NCBI RefSeq assembly: GCF_000758585.1
Contig: NZ_CP009281.1
Location: 4,154,001-4,218,000, forward strand
Source of the DNA: Paenibacillus sp. FSL R5-0345
Lineage (GTDB): Bacteria > Bacillota > Bacilli > Paenibacillales > Paenibacillaceae
Direction of reading: 5' to 3'
Length of the DNA stretch: 64,000 bases
The translations under genes and the position numbers were made by a program. Positions 27,772 to 36,775 of the stretch are shown here, in pieces; position 1 is the first letter of the stretch; each line of letters opens with the position of its first letter. The notes under the pieces were generated by a model. It worked only from the letters and a program-made list of their open reading frames with translations, had not been told where the DNA came from and ran no database searches.

Positions 27772-29289
27772 TTACAGTTTGTAAATCTCCGTATACTTCG
27801 CTTCTAAATAATCAGCCAAATAATCCGGACTTAGCGGTTCACCTGTTACTTGTTCAATGATTTGGGATGGCGTTAAGCTATTTCCGAAACGATAGATCTT
27901 TTCCGTTAGCCATTCTTTAATAGGGAGCAGGTTTCCTGCTGCAATCAATTCATCAAACTCCGGTAACTCTTTGCGAAGTGTATTCAAAATTTGTGCAGCG
28001 TACATATTACCTAAGGAGTAGGAAGCGAAGTATCCGAAATCCCCACCAGACCAATGGACATCTTGCAGCACACCAAGTGCGTTAGAAGGTGGAGTAATAC
28101 CTAGATACTCTTGATACTTAGCATTCCATACTTGAGGCAAGTCTTTTACAGAAAGTCCTTCATTAAAAATAAGCTTCTCGATCTCATAACGCACGATAAT
28201 GTGCAGATTGTATGTAAGCTCATCTGCTTCGATCCGGATAAATGAGTTCTCCACGCTATTGATCGCCCGGTAGAAATCTTCCAAATCCACATTTGCAAGC
28301 TGCTCTGGGAATTGTTGTTGAAGATCCCCGTAATAACGTTGCCAGAAGGCCCGGCTGCGTCCGATCATGTTCTCCCATAGTCTCGACTGAGATTCATGAA
28401 TCCCCATCGATGCACCTTGTGCCAGTGGTGTTCCAACAAAATCCTTGCTGATATTTTGCTCATAAAGCGCATGTCCACCTTCATGTAGTGAGCTGAATAT
28501 GGCGCTAGTCACATTATCAAGCAGGTAAGCGGTCGTAATACGAACGTCGCCTGGATTCAATCCTGTAGCAAAAGGATGCACACTCTCATCTAAACGACCT
28601 GCGTCAAAATCGTAGCCCATTTGCTCTAAAATAAAGTTGCCGAACTTTTCCTGCTGCTCTTTAGGGAAGATCTGCTGTAAGAAGCTTGTGTCCGGCTTAT
28701 TAGGCGAAGCTGCGATAGCTTCTACGAGTGGAACCAAACGGCTACGCAGCCGGCTGAATACTTCATCCACTTTTTCTACCGTAAGATCGGGCTCATACAT
28801 ATCCAGAAGCGTATCGTACCGCGTTCCTTTTACACCCCAATAATCGATAAATTCTTGTTTCAGAGCAACTATCTTGCTTAGGTAAGGCTCAAAAGTGGCA
28901 AAATCATCGTTTTCCTTAGCTTCTTCCCAGATCGTTTGGGAATGTGCGGACAGAACAGCATACTCCTCAAATCTTTTGGAAGGGATGCTCTTGCTGCGCT
29001 CATATTCTTTACGGCAATCGGTAACGATCTTCTTCTGATCATGTGATAGCTGGGTAATCACTTCAGGACGGGTAAAAAATGCTGTAAAATCTCCCATTTC
29101 CTCCGAAATTCCGAGTCTGAACAATTCTCCACTCAGCATCCCTATCGTACCCGAACGAACCTCTACTCCCTTACGCGGCGCACCGGTGCGCAAATCCCAA
29201 TGAAGTAATTCTATGGCCTCTGAATATCCACTTATTTTTGATAATAACTCGCTAAATTTCTCCCACTGTTCCTTCACTTGCTGTTCCAT
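27772..29289 (-). CDS. Thermostable carboxypeptidase, M32 family (Taq type)
   Basis: A cytoplasmic zinc carboxypeptidase removing C-terminal residues with broad specificity. The 505-residue length is normal. The zinc site HEGGH is at 269-273 within SSLHEGGHALYEQN, and the family block GFDPGDVRIT-like (LNPGDVRITTAYL) precedes it at about 244-256. MGIHESQSRLWENMIGRS supplies the third ligand region. ATG 29289 is chosen, with AGGTG 7 bases upstream. It is a single gene, with its start close to a divergent HesB-like gene. Confidence 0.94.
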   Translation of the reverse strand: MEQQVKEQWEKFSELLSKISGYSEAIELLHWDLRTGAPRKGVEVRSGTIGMLSGELFRLGISEEMGDFTAFFTRPEVITQLSHDQKKIVTDCRKEYERSKSIPSKRFEEYAVLSAHSQTIWEEAKENDDFATFEPYLSKIVALKQEFIDYWGVKGTRYDTLLDMYEPDLTVEKVDEVFSRLRSRLVPLVEAIAASPNKPDTSFLQQIFPKEQQEKFGNFILEQMGYDFDAGRLDESVHPFATGLNPGDVRITTAYLLDNVTSAIFSSLHEGGHALYEQNISKDFVGTPLAQGASMGIHESQSRLWENMIGRSRAFWQRYYGDLQQQFPEQLANVDLEDFYRAINSVENSFIRIEADELTYNLHIIVRYEIEKLIFNEGLSVKDLPQVWNAKYQEYLGITPPSNALGVLQDVHWSGGDFGYFASYSLGNMYAAQILNTLRKELPEFDELIAAGNLLPIKEWLTEKIYRFGNSLTPSQIIEQVTGEPLSPDYLADYLEAKYTEIYKL

Positions 29290-29452
29290 TTTATTACACC
29301 TGCTTTCTCTGTTTTGCCGACTCCTCTTGATGATACTTTTTTGAATGAGTATAATCAACTTCAGAGATTACATCTCTAATTTAAAATATTCAATGGGTTA
29401 CATAAGAAGCAGGACCTGCTTCGCACAAAATTCGAAGGAGCGTGAACAGGCT

Positions 29453-29788
29453 ATGATGATTCAAGTTACACCTCTCGCAGAAAGGAAGTTAAAGGAAAGG
29501 CTTGAAGATCGGCCAGGATTTTTCAAGCTCTTTTATGATACGGAAGGCTGCGGGTGTGACGGAATTAATGTATTACTAATTGTTTCAGAAATGGAGGACG
29601 GCGATTCTAGGATTGAAAATGATTCCCTTCCCTTTATCGTAAGCCGCCAGCAAGAAATTTTTTATGAAGACAAGATGCGTCTAGATGCCGAGGAACGATT
29701 CTCTTCCTTTAAGCTAGACAGTGATTCACAGATTTACGGAAAAAATATCCTGGTCAGAGATATGCGTAATGTAAGTACAATTCAGTAA
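29453..29788 (+). CDS. HesB/YqkB-like iron-sulfur biosynthesis family protein
   Basis: A 111-residue protein of the HesB-like fold. It starts MMIQVTPLAERKLKERLEDR and contains FFKLFYDTEGCGCDGINVLL, the first cysteine region of the fold. The two C-terminal cysteines of IscA scaffolds are absent, so it is of the YqkB type rather than a canonical scaffold, and cluster binding is unproven. ATG 29453 or 29456 fits GGAG upstream, although spacing is long. It is followed after 21 bases by a carbonic anhydrase gene. Confidence 0.75.
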   Translation: MMIQVTPLAERKLKERLEDRPGFFKLFYDTEGCGCDGINVLLIVSEMEDGDSRIENDSLPFIVSRQQEIFYEDKMRLDAEERFSSFKLDSDSQIYGKNILVRDMRNVSTIQ

Positions 29789-29809
29789 TTTTAGGGAGGA
29801 AAAACAGCC

Positions 29810-30370
29810 ATGAGCCATGTATCCGATATTATTAACTTTAATAAGAGTTTTGTAGAGAATAAAGAGTATGAAGCATATTTAACTAGTCGTTATCCAGATA
29901 AAAAAATGTTGATTATCACTTGTATGGATACCCGTCTGGTTGAACTATTACCAAAAGCTATGAACTTTAAGAACGGTGATGTCAAAATCATCAAAAATGC
30001 CGGAGCGGTTATTTCTCAACCTTTTGGTAGTGTTATGCGTAGTGTAATGGTTGCACTGTATGAGCTTGATGCTGAAGAAGTTATTGTCGTTGGACACTAT
30101 GAATGTGGTATGGCTTCCCTCAACGCAGACCATATGATCAATTCCATTAAAGAACGTGGAGTATCCGAAGAGGTGCTGAACACGCTGGAGAATTCCGGAA
30201 TCAAGCTAACCAAATGGCTCCGCGGTTTTGACAACATAGAACAAGGGGTCATTCAGACCGTAGACTTGATTAAACGTCATCCACTGCTTCCTTCTGATGT
30301 ACCTGTTCATGGCATGATCATTGATCCCGCCACTGGAGCGCTTGAGCTAGTCGCTGACGGGTATAAATGA
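29810..30370 (+). CDS. Beta-class carbonic anhydrase
   Basis: The enzyme interconverts CO2 and bicarbonate in the cytoplasm. The 186-residue product has zinc ligands and the catalytic dyad in CMDTR (C38, D40, R42) and GHYECGM (H96, C99), the beta-class pattern. The short length and sequence type resemble YtiB of B. subtilis. GGGAGG lies 10 bases before the ATG. It probably shares a transcript with the HesB-like gene and ends at a strong terminator. Confidence 0.93.
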   Translation: MSHVSDIINFNKSFVENKEYEAYLTSRYPDKKMLIITCMDTRLVELLPKAMNFKNGDVKIIKNAGAVISQPFGSVMRSVMVALYELDAEEVIVVGHYECGMASLNADHMINSIKERGVSEEVLNTLENSGIKLTKWLRGFDNIEQGVIQTVDLIKRHPLLPSDVPVHGMIIDPATGALELVADGYK

Positions 30371-30399
30371 TTTAAGTAACAACCTTATAACAGTTGATT

Positions 30400-30427
30400 G
30401 CGTGGATCCTGGATCCACGCTTTTTTC
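30400..30427 (+). terminator. Terminator after carbonic anhydrase gene
   Basis: GCGTGGATCC pairs with GGATCCACGC around a single T, followed by six T on the plus strand. Confidence 0.93.
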
Positions 30428-30431
30428 GATT

Positions 30432-30475
30432 AAAAAAGTATAAGTTATGACAAGCATAAATTTTCTTATATTTTA
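30432..30475 (+). repeat. Degenerate half copy of the double-hairpin repeat
   Basis: The sequence AAAAAAGTATAAGTTATGAC followed by TTTTCTTATATTTT matches the second half of the repeat at 19456, 22431 and 24430, but the first hairpin is missing. It lies just past the carbonic anhydrase terminator. Confidence 0.5.
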
Positions 30476-30560
30476 AATAAAAATTGAAACCTCATGGGAC
30501 GTGCTGCGTATTAACGAATATGCACACAAATTCATACTCACAGGAGGGTTTTCGTACTAA

Positions 30561-31001
30561 ATGAAACCAATGAAACGCGTAATGATGATTGTAATGGCCT
30601 TTACTCTATTTTTCGCCGTAGCTACCCCGAACTTTGTGGATGCGAAGCGAGGTGGTGGCGGATTTAAATCCGGCACTCGCAGCTATTCAACAACTCCAAA
30701 AAAATCAACAACCGATAACGTAAGAAAAAGCGATAGCACAAAAAGCTCCACAGCAGGATCTACTGCTGCAAATACGAAACGCGGATTTTTCAGCGGTGGC
30801 GGCTTAATGAAAGGTATGATGATCGGCGGTTTGGCTGGGTTAATGTTCGGCGGTATGTTCGCCGGTATGGGTGCCCTCGGTAACATTCTAGGACTCGCCA
30901 TTAATATGCTTGCTATCTATGTACTCGTAATGCTTGTGATGTCCTTCTTCCGTCGTAGAAAAGAACGTCGCCGCTTAGAAGATCAAGGTGGTCGTTACTA
31001 A
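30561..31001 (+). CDS. Secreted or membrane protein with Gly-rich segment
   Basis: The 146-residue product has an N-terminal signal/anchor segment (about 5-27, ending FVDAKRGGGGF), a Ser/Thr/Lys-rich polar linker, a Gly/Met-rich hydrophobic stretch (FFSGGGLMKGMMIGGLAGLM) and a second transmembrane helix near 110-130, ending in a basic tail RRRKERRR. The arrangement resembles the YxcC/YxcD-linked membrane proteins of bacilli, but I cannot name it. GGAGGG precedes the ATG. Its TAATG stop-start overlap couples it to the YxcD-like gene. Confidence 0.7.
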   Translation: MKPMKRVMMIVMAFTLFFAVATPNFVDAKRGGGGFKSGTRSYSTTPKKSTTDNVRKSDSTKSSTAGSTAANTKRGFFSGGGLMKGMMIGGLAGLMFGGMFAGMGALGNILGLAINMLAIYVLVMLVMSFFRRRKERRRLEDQGGRY

Positions 31002-31294
31002 TGTCAACAATGGTTCTAAGCATGGATGAGATTATCAACGCCCTATGTTTACACATGGCTGAACGTAAAGCGGTTCGCCCTGAAGATGTTCAGGTAGAAC
31101 TGAGCTGGGAAGAAGACACTGGCTACTCTGCTGAGGTTTGGGTACAGGGACGTAGTCAATATCTAGTGGAGTCCAACATGATCGAGGCGATCCTGCGTTA
31201 CATGCTTAGCGAATATGGCATTCGTGCCTATCGCGAAGATGTAAGGCTAGACCTGGATGAGGAAATCACCGCGATTGTAACTACACAGAACTAA
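31001..31294 (+). CDS. YxcD family protein (DUF2653)
   Basis: A 97-residue acidic cytoplasmic protein resembling YxcD (DUF2653): MDEIINALCLHMAERKAVRP, then VQVELSWEEDTGYSAEVWVQ and a C-terminal half with AILRYMLSEYGIRAYREDVR. No catalytic motif is visible. The start overlaps the stop of the preceding membrane protein (TAATG), so the two proteins are made together and probably act together. Function unknown. Confidence 0.8.
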   Translation: MSTMVLSMDEIINALCLHMAERKAVRPEDVQVELSWEEDTGYSAEVWVQGRSQYLVESNMIEAILRYMLSEYGIRAYREDVRLDLDEEITAIVTTQN

Positions 31295-31316
31295 GCCTTC
31301 TAGCGACAAATATAAG

Positions 31317-31351
31317 AAAAGGGACAGCCCAAGTGGTTGTCCCTTTTTTTT
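31317..31351. terminator. Terminator between yxcD-like gene and LD-carboxypeptidase gene
   Basis: AAGGGACA and TGTCCCTT pair around a GCCCAAGTGGT loop, followed by eight T on the plus strand; the A-rich 5' side lets it also act, more weakly, for the convergent gene. Confidence 0.88.
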
Positions 31352-31359
31352 GTATGCAC

Positions 31360-32376
31360 CTATTCATAGAAAAATTGCTTTACCGTTCCTACTCCGTTCG
31401 CCACATCAACTTCAGCGTACGCTCCGTTAATCAGCGTAATTTGCGGTGGAATATGACCACAATCAATATCATACACTATGGGCACTTGAAGCTCTTCAGA
31501 AAGCTCAGCGTAGATGTCTTCGGCCGTATAGTTCTCTACTGGCCGATTAGCAGGACTTCTGCCAAACATAATGCCAGAACAATTCTCGAACCAACCTGCC
31601 AGCTTCATCTGAACTAATGACCTGCGTACATCAACCGTATTCAGTTCGCAATTCTCTAAGTACCATAGGATTGGTTCATTGTTAATCATTTTTTCTTGAA
31701 AATGCCGCAGATTGCCAAATGGTGTGCCTATCAGATGCCTAATTACATCTATGCAGCCCCCTAGTAGACGCCCTTTCATAGTTACAGGGACAGATGTTAC
31801 AGTCTTCCAACTGGTAACTTCTGTCAAGTGGAATACATAAGGCGTTGGAGCATCATGCTGCCATTCCCCTTGATATTTATCGGATGAACGCTGGACAATA
31901 GAATCGCCTACTTGCGTCGTAAGTACCGCTTCCCACATCGCTGTGGTATCATCCGAATACTCCCCTCTTAAATCAACAAGGTTTGTCCCATGAGCCGTTG
32001 CAATCCCTGTTCTTAACGTAACTGCAAGGAGCAGCACACTAATGTCCGAATACCCTAAGATCCACTTATTCTTCATGGTATCAAAATCAATAAATTCAAG
32101 AATCTCAATCAACAACTCCCCGCCCCAAGGCGGAATAATTATATCAATATGCTCACTGCCCATCATCTCGTTAAACTCCTGAGCACGAACTTTAGCGGGT
32201 GCGGACTTGGCCTTCTCTTGCGTCCATACAGTCTCCCCACAAATCACTTCAAATCCTTTAGACTCCAAACGACTTGTAGCCAACTTAATTAACTCCGCAT
32301 TTTGAGCGCCTACACCAGATGAAGGTGCTGTTACCCCTACTGTCGCATTCTTGTTCAAAATAGGATATCTAATCAT
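31360..32376 (-). CDS. S66 family LD-carboxypeptidase / MccF-like protein
   Basis: The S66 family includes muramoyl-tetrapeptide LD-carboxypeptidases and the microcin C7 self-immunity peptidase MccF. The 338-residue product starts with the family block ATVGVTAPSSGVGAQNAEL. The nucleophile serine is in ILGYSDISVLLLAV (S110), and a histidine in YDIDCGHIPPQITL closes the Ser-His-Glu triad region. Start 32376 has GGAGG 7 bases upstream. The sequence type (GYSD, no signal peptide) is nearer to MccF-like members than to LdcA; the substrate is unknown. Confidence 0.88.
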   Translation of the reverse strand: MIRYPILNKNATVGVTAPSSGVGAQNAELIKLATSRLESKGFEVICGETVWTQEKAKSAPAKVRAQEFNEMMGSEHIDIIIPPWGGELLIEILEFIDFDTMKNKWILGYSDISVLLLAVTLRTGIATAHGTNLVDLRGEYSDDTTAMWEAVLTTQVGDSIVQRSSDKYQGEWQHDAPTPYVFHLTEVTSWKTVTSVPVTMKGRLLGGCIDVIRHLIGTPFGNLRHFQEKMINNEPILWYLENCELNTVDVRRSLVQMKLAGWFENCSGIMFGRSPANRPVENYTAEDIYAELSEELQVPIVYDIDCGHIPPQITLINGAYAEVDVANGVGTVKQFFYE

Positions 32377-32425
32377 ATGACACCTCCAGTTTATAGCAAT
32401 TATATCAAGAGTACACATCATTTAC

Positions 32426-32484
32426 ACAAAAAAAGAACATGGCTAGTCGCGTCAACGTGCAATCGCGATTTCAGCACATGTCCT
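32426..32484 (-). terminator. Terminator-like hairpin after Sm-like gene
   Basis: On the minus strand GGACATG pairs with CATGTTC across a long, partly structured loop (inner ATCGCG/CGCGA-type pairing), followed by seven T. Confidence 0.6.
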
Positions 32485-32504
32485 TATTCAATATAATGTA
32501 CACT

Positions 32505-32879
32505 TTAGAGTAAAGAAATAGCAAGTAACTCGAACAACACAAGCGGCAAGATCACATTATTATTAGGAGGACCTGGGTATGGACCTGGATATGGGCCAGG
32601 GCCAGGACCCGGATGCGGATGATAAGGCTGGTATGGATTATAATATCCGCGTGACATTTGCCCATTCACCGCAACGTTCAAATACAAATGTTTATTATCT
32701 ACTCCGGCAATAGTACCTTCGTGCACTAAGCCATCTAAAGTCTGTACATTCACCCTATGGTTTAAGTAGGGCTTGCAAGATTGATGCAGGGAATCACGAA
32801 CACCGTGCAGGTGCCGGATCACCGCAGGATCGGCCTGATAAATCACATTCTGCTCTTGCCCAGTGTTATATGTCGACAT
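32505..32879 (-). CDS. Sm-like protein with Pro/Gly repeat and hydrophobic tail
   Basis: The 124-residue product has a central beta-rich Sm1-like core (HRVNVQTLDGLVHEGTIAGV at about 42-61, then HLYLNVAV), a YNPYQP and PGPGPGPYPGPYPG-type low-complexity stretch, and a hydrophobic end NNVILPLVLFELLAISLL. Core and tail match the 75-residue protein at 21822-22049, so the two are paralogues; this one adds an N-terminal helical segment and the Pro/Gly spacer. Surface or spore-coat placement would fit the spacer, but that is speculation. Confidence 0.65.
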   Translation of the reverse strand: MSTYNTGQEQNVIYQADPAVIRHLHGVRDSLHQSCKPYLNHRVNVQTLDGLVHEGTIAGVDNKHLYLNVAVNGQMSRGYYNPYQPYHPHPGPGPGPYPGPYPGPPNNNVILPLVLFELLAISLL

Positions 32880-32958
32880 GGATGCTCTGACCTCCGTAAA
32901 TGGATTTGCTCCATTCTATGCAGAAGCCTATATCACGGTGCCTATTTGAGAGACATCA

Positions 32959-33309
32959 TTATACTGGGAGGGCTACTTTCTCAACTTTCACATTTACCGA
33001 GACAAGGGACAGACCCATCATATTTTCCACTGCATTTCGTACATTTTTCTGCAACATATAACAGACCTCTTGAATTACACATCCGTAATTAACAATAACC
33101 CGCAGGTCGATGGCAACGTCTACTTCTTTTACTTCTACAGACAATCCTTTTTTCACATTTTTACCGCCCAAACGTTTGGCCCAGTTGTCCGAAATATTGC
33201 TTCCTGACATTCCAGCGATACCTGGCGTTTCCAGAACCACCTGTCCAACGATCGATGTGACTACATCATCTGAGATATGAATTAATCCTTGCTCCGTTCC
33301 TTCATTCAT
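32959..33309 (-). CDS. Asp23/Gls24 family envelope stress protein
   Basis: Asp23 family proteins are small, abundant, often membrane-tethered proteins linked to cell-envelope stress in Gram-positives. The 116-residue product has the family core GLIHISDDVVTSIVGQVVLE at about 7-26, and VDVAIDLRVIVNYGCVIQEV near 64-83. ATG 33309 is chosen because GGAGG is 8 bases upstream. It lies 38 bases downstream of the AI-2E transporter gene in the same direction and may be co-transcribed. Confidence 0.9.
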   Translation of the reverse strand: MNEGTEQGLIHISDDVVTSIVGQVVLETPGIAGMSGSNISDNWAKRLGGKNVKKGLSVEVKEVDVAIDLRVIVNYGCVIQEVCYMLQKNVRNAVENMMGLSLVSVNVKVEKVALPV

Positions 33310-33347
33310 ATAAACAACCTCCATCATATTTGATAATTTAAGAGATA

Positions 33348-34451
33348 TTAAAGGCTCTCCTCTACCTCTACTTCTACCTCAGCCCTGTGGTTCTTAACAA
33401 ACAAATTATACACTTTGGTCAAGAGGATTTTCACAATCATATACAGTGGAATAATCAGCAATATCGCAATAATCCCGCCTATATCTCCACCAACCAACAC
33501 TAAGATGATCGTTGTCAGCGGATGAATATCAAGCTTTTTCCCAAAAATGTAGGGAGCGATCAGATTATCCTGAATTTGCTGAGCTACAAGAACGATGATG
33601 ATGGACCATACTGCAATGGACGGCGATTGGATGAATCCTATAATAAAGATTGGGATACTGGAGAGAATTGCACCAATGAAAGGTACAAAATTCATCACTA
33701 CGGCAATCACTGTCAGCAACAATGCATACTGTAGTCCAATAATAAGGAAACCAATATACATCAGAACACCAAGCGCCAGATTGACTAATACCCGCCCAAC
33801 GATGAATCCACTTAACGCACTGTCAATTTCACTCATCATTGAAGTCCCTTCTCCACGATACTTCTTTGGAAAGAAACTTACAATCTTACGACCAAATTTC
33901 CCACCTTCCTTAAGCATGTAAAACAACATGATAGGAAAGGTAAATAAAATAATCGCGAAATTTGAAACAAAGGAGAATAGACCCGTAACGTAATTCGAAA
34001 TCAGATTAAATCCTTTATTCAAATATTCAGTCAATTGGGAAGCAAGGTCCATATCTGCTGGGATAATAGAAGCCAAAAATCCACTGTCCTCGAGCCTCAA
34101 TAGCTGCTGATTCACGGCTGCGATCAGATTTGGCATATTATCGACAAAATTAATGAGCTGTGTTCGAAGTGAAGGCCATACACCAATACTAAAACCAAAC
34201 AAAAGCAATGCAATGACCACATATACGATGATGATCGCAACAGAGCGATTAAGTTTATATCTCTCCAAAGTATTGATTAGAGGTCGGAGTAAATAATAGA
34301 AAAATCCTGCCAACATTAAGGGCACGATAATAACATTGAACAAAGACAAGATTGGACTGAAAATAAAATTAACTTGCGAGCCTAAAAATACGATGCCTAA
34401 CACCAAAAGGATCGCTATACAAACTCGAATGAATGTGTTCAGTTTAGCCAT
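33348..34451 (-). CDS. AI-2E family transporter (YtvI/PerM type)
   Basis: A 367-residue polytopic membrane protein of the AI-2E/PerM superfamily, with about eight helices and the family signature GLQYALLLTVIAVVMNFVPF followed by IGAILSSIPIFIIGF. Members export varied solutes or ions, including Na+(Li+)/H+ exchange in some bacilli; the name does not prove transport of autoinducer-2. SD GGGAG precedes the ATG. It is followed by an Asp23 gene and preceded by a two-component system, 41 bases downstream of the kinase stop. Confidence 0.88.
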   Translation of the reverse strand: MAKLNTFIRVCIAILLVLGIVFLGSQVNFIFSPILSLFNVIIVPLMLAGFFYYLLRPLINTLERYKLNRSVAIIIVYVVIALLLFGFSIGVWPSLRTQLINFVDNMPNLIAAVNQQLLRLEDSGFLASIIPADMDLASQLTEYLNKGFNLISNYVTGLFSFVSNFAIILFTFPIMLFYMLKEGGKFGRKIVSFFPKKYRGEGTSMMSEIDSALSGFIVGRVLVNLALGVLMYIGFLIIGLQYALLLTVIAVVMNFVPFIGAILSSIPIFIIGFIQSPSIAVWSIIIVLVAQQIQDNLIAPYIFGKKLDIHPLTTIILVLVGGDIGGIIAILLIIPLYMIVKILLTKVYNLFVKNHRAEVEVEVEESL

Positions 34452-34492
34452 AGTTCTCTCCCATCTTCTATTTTTGGGTGTCTTTCATCTCG

Positions 34493-35911
34493 CTATTTGG
34501 GAATACGTATGGTGAATACCGTTGGTTCCTTCTTTCCGCGACTGAGATGAAGCGTGCCACCCATTTTCTCTGTATTTTTCATAGCAATGGATAAGCCAAG
34601 TCCCGTTCCACCTGTAGTTGACCGCGCTTTATCTCCACGAACAAACGGATCAAAAAGCGTTGACCAAAGCTCTTCAGGAATGCCTACTCCGGTATCTGCA
34701 ATTTCAATAGCAACCTCACTCTCTGCGGGTATAACCTCCACGCGTAAATGAGTGCCTGGCGGATTATAGGTCAAAGCATTGGAGATCAAATTATGAACTA
34801 CACTCGAGAGCAGCTCCGCATCAAAGCTTGCGAATACTTCCTGTTCCGGAACATTCAGCTGCAGGATAAAGTTCTTTTGTTCTATCTCACCATAAGAGTC
34901 TGCAACGATTTCACGAATAAATTCACCCAGTTCTTGACGTTCCATACGTAACAAAAAATCCGGGGAATCTATTTTGAGCAGCTCCACCATATTTTGAATC
35001 AGCTTAGTCACTTGCGAGGATTTATTATAGATATAGGTTAAATACCGTTTTTGGCGTTCTTCATCCTCACCACGACCCTCAACCAATGCCTGTGCAAAAC
35101 CCTGTATACTCGTAATAGGCGTCTTCAGATCATGGGAAAGATCGACCATCATACGTTTCTTACTTTCCTCTGCTTGGCGTTTCTCTTTGGTCGTCTTCTC
35201 AATTACGTCCGCCATATAATTAAAAGTCTCCCCAATTTGAGAAAATTCTTTCTCTGCATATAACGAGATACGAGTATCATAGTTCCCTTCAATCATCTGC
35301 TTCAAACCAAGCGTAATGATCCGCAGCGGCTTCCTGATTCTTCGTGCCACCCAATAGCTATACACGATAATAAGCATGAGAACCATGCCGACTCCAAAAA
35401 AGACATAGTATGAAATAGAGTGGTTGAAGTAAGCAACCAGTGGGTCACTATTAATTGAAATATCAATCACTTCTCTAGGAACCTTTAGAAGCAGCCATTC
35501 TGATTCATTCTGAGTACTACGTGTAGCCAATGAGTAGTAGTACTCCTGGTCTTCTCCGTTTTCCAGACTTTTCAAGAGCTGGTCATCGGTATATTGTGTT
35601 ACATTATCTTTCTTCTCCCCAACAACCTCAATAACCATCTTGTCTTGATCCAAGACCTCTATCCATCCACTGCTACGCAGAAGGCGTTTGGTTTCTATCC
35701 CATGCTCCAGATTATCTCGGTAGGCACTTGCTTCAACCTTTAAATCTGGATCAGCGATTTTATTTTTTTCGAACATATGGGTCACATCAAGATTAATGAA
35801 CAAATAATAAACAATCACAAGAAAAAACAAAATGCAGATGAACAACAAAAAATCCAGCGTTAGCGATGATTGTAAAGGTCGTTGATCTCTATTGCTCCAT
35901 AGGCGCTTCAA
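34493..35911 (-). CDS. Sensor histidine kinase
   Basis: The 472-residue kinase has a transmembrane helix at about 18-40, an extracytoplasmic sensor (about 41-165) without recognisable domain, a second helix (about 167-188), HAMP (about 190-240), HisKA with the phosphoacceptor in MMVDLSHDLKTPITSIQGF (H260), and a HATPase domain with ADTGVGIPEEL and GGTGLGLSIAMKN. The TTG start overlaps the response regulator stop by 23 bases, the usual regulator-kinase coupling. The signal is unknown; the downstream AI-2E transporter and Asp23 genes suggest an envelope-related role. Confidence 0.92.
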   Translation of the reverse strand: MKRLWSNRDQRPLQSSLTLDFLLFICILFFLVIVYYLFINLDVTHMFEKNKIADPDLKVEASAYRDNLEHGIETKRLLRSSGWIEVLDQDKMVIEVVGEKKDNVTQYTDDQLLKSLENGEDQEYYYSLATRSTQNESEWLLLKVPREVIDISINSDPLVAYFNHSISYYVFFGVGMVLMLIIVYSYWVARRIRKPLRIITLGLKQMIEGNYDTRISLYAEKEFSQIGETFNYMADVIEKTTKEKRQAEESKKRMMVDLSHDLKTPITSIQGFAQALVEGRGEDEERQKRYLTYIYNKSSQVTKLIQNMVELLKIDSPDFLLRMERQELGEFIREIVADSYGEIEQKNFILQLNVPEQEVFASFDAELLSSVVHNLISNALTYNPPGTHLRVEVIPAESEVAIEIADTGVGIPEELWSTLFDPFVRGDKARSTTGGTGLGLSIAMKNTEKMGGTLHLSRGKKEPTVFTIRIPK

Positions 35912-36593
35912 TTTTGTATCCCAGCCCTCTAATAGTCTTTAAATAAACCGGCTTTTTGGAATCTTGCTCGATCTTTTCACGGATATTACTGATATGTACC
36001 ATGATACTATTATCTTCGTACACATAGAAATCTTCCCATACAGCCTCATATATTTTTTTCCGTGTAAAGACCCGTCCCGGTTGCTTCATCATTAATTCCA
36101 GAATTTTGTACTCGGTAGAGGTAAGGACGACAGGTTCCCCTGAACGATAGAGCAGACACTGGCTTTGATCCAGCCTCAATTCTCCCAATACAATCTGTTC
36201 AGCGGCCTTTTCTTCAATGATTTGTGCGTCAAAATGATGCACCCTCCGCAACAAAGCTCCTGCACGAGCTACAATTTCCAATGGATTAAACGGTTTAGAA
36301 ATATAATCATCGGCACCGAGTTCAAGTCCCAGGATTTTATCATAATGTTCGCTTTTTGCAGATAAAAACAACACCGGAAAATGATGAACCTCACGAATCT
36401 TTTTCAATAATTGCAATCCGTCTAAACCAGGCATCATAATATCAAGAATCGCTAAATCAATTTTATGGTTCTGAACTTGCATTAACGCTTCGGTACCACT
36501 GTTCGCTTCCACAATGTTGTACTCTTTCTCTAAATATAATCTCAACAATTCTACAATTTCTGCTTCATCATCTGCGATCAGAATTGTATACAT
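35889..36593 (-). CDS. OmpR/PhoB-family response regulator
   Basis: The 234-residue protein has a receiver domain (ADDE acidic pocket at about 7-10, phosphoacceptor D51 in LDIMMPG, conserved Lys in FLSAK near 80) and a C-terminal winged-helix DNA-binding domain (about 130-230, LTSTEYKILELMMKQPGRVF). ATG 36593 is chosen, with ATGGGGTG 6 bases upstream, instead of a GTG three codons earlier. It is translationally coupled to the histidine kinase. No operator could be assigned. Confidence 0.95.
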   Translation of the reverse strand: MYTILIADDEAEIVELLRLYLEKEYNIVEANSGTEALMQVQNHKIDLAILDIMMPGLDGLQLLKKIREVHHFPVLFLSAKSEHYDKILGLELGADDYISKPFNPLEIVARAGALLRRVHHFDAQIIEEKAAEQIVLGELRLDQSQCLLYRSGEPVVLTSTEYKILELMMKQPGRVFTRKKIYEAVWEDFYVYEDNSIMVHISNIREKIEQDSKKPVYLKTIRGLGYKIEAPMEQ

Positions 36594-36707
36594 AGTAATC
36601 ACCCCATCTAACTATAAGCTTCGATTATTAAACCCACCTAAATGCAATCTAAAGAAAAGCTAAATTATCACGTCCATCAACCAAGTCATATTAATTCATA
36701 TATTTAA

Positions 36708-36742
36708 ATAAAAATCGCACACAGGAACTCGTCCCATGTACG
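36708..36742 (-). terminator. Terminator after DegV gene
   Basis: On the minus strand CGTACATGGGA pairs with TTCCTGTGTGCG with three G-T pairs, followed by ATTTTTATTT. Confidence 0.75.
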
Positions 36743-36775
36743 ATCGTAAAATCCCAAAAATCAAAATATCAGGTC

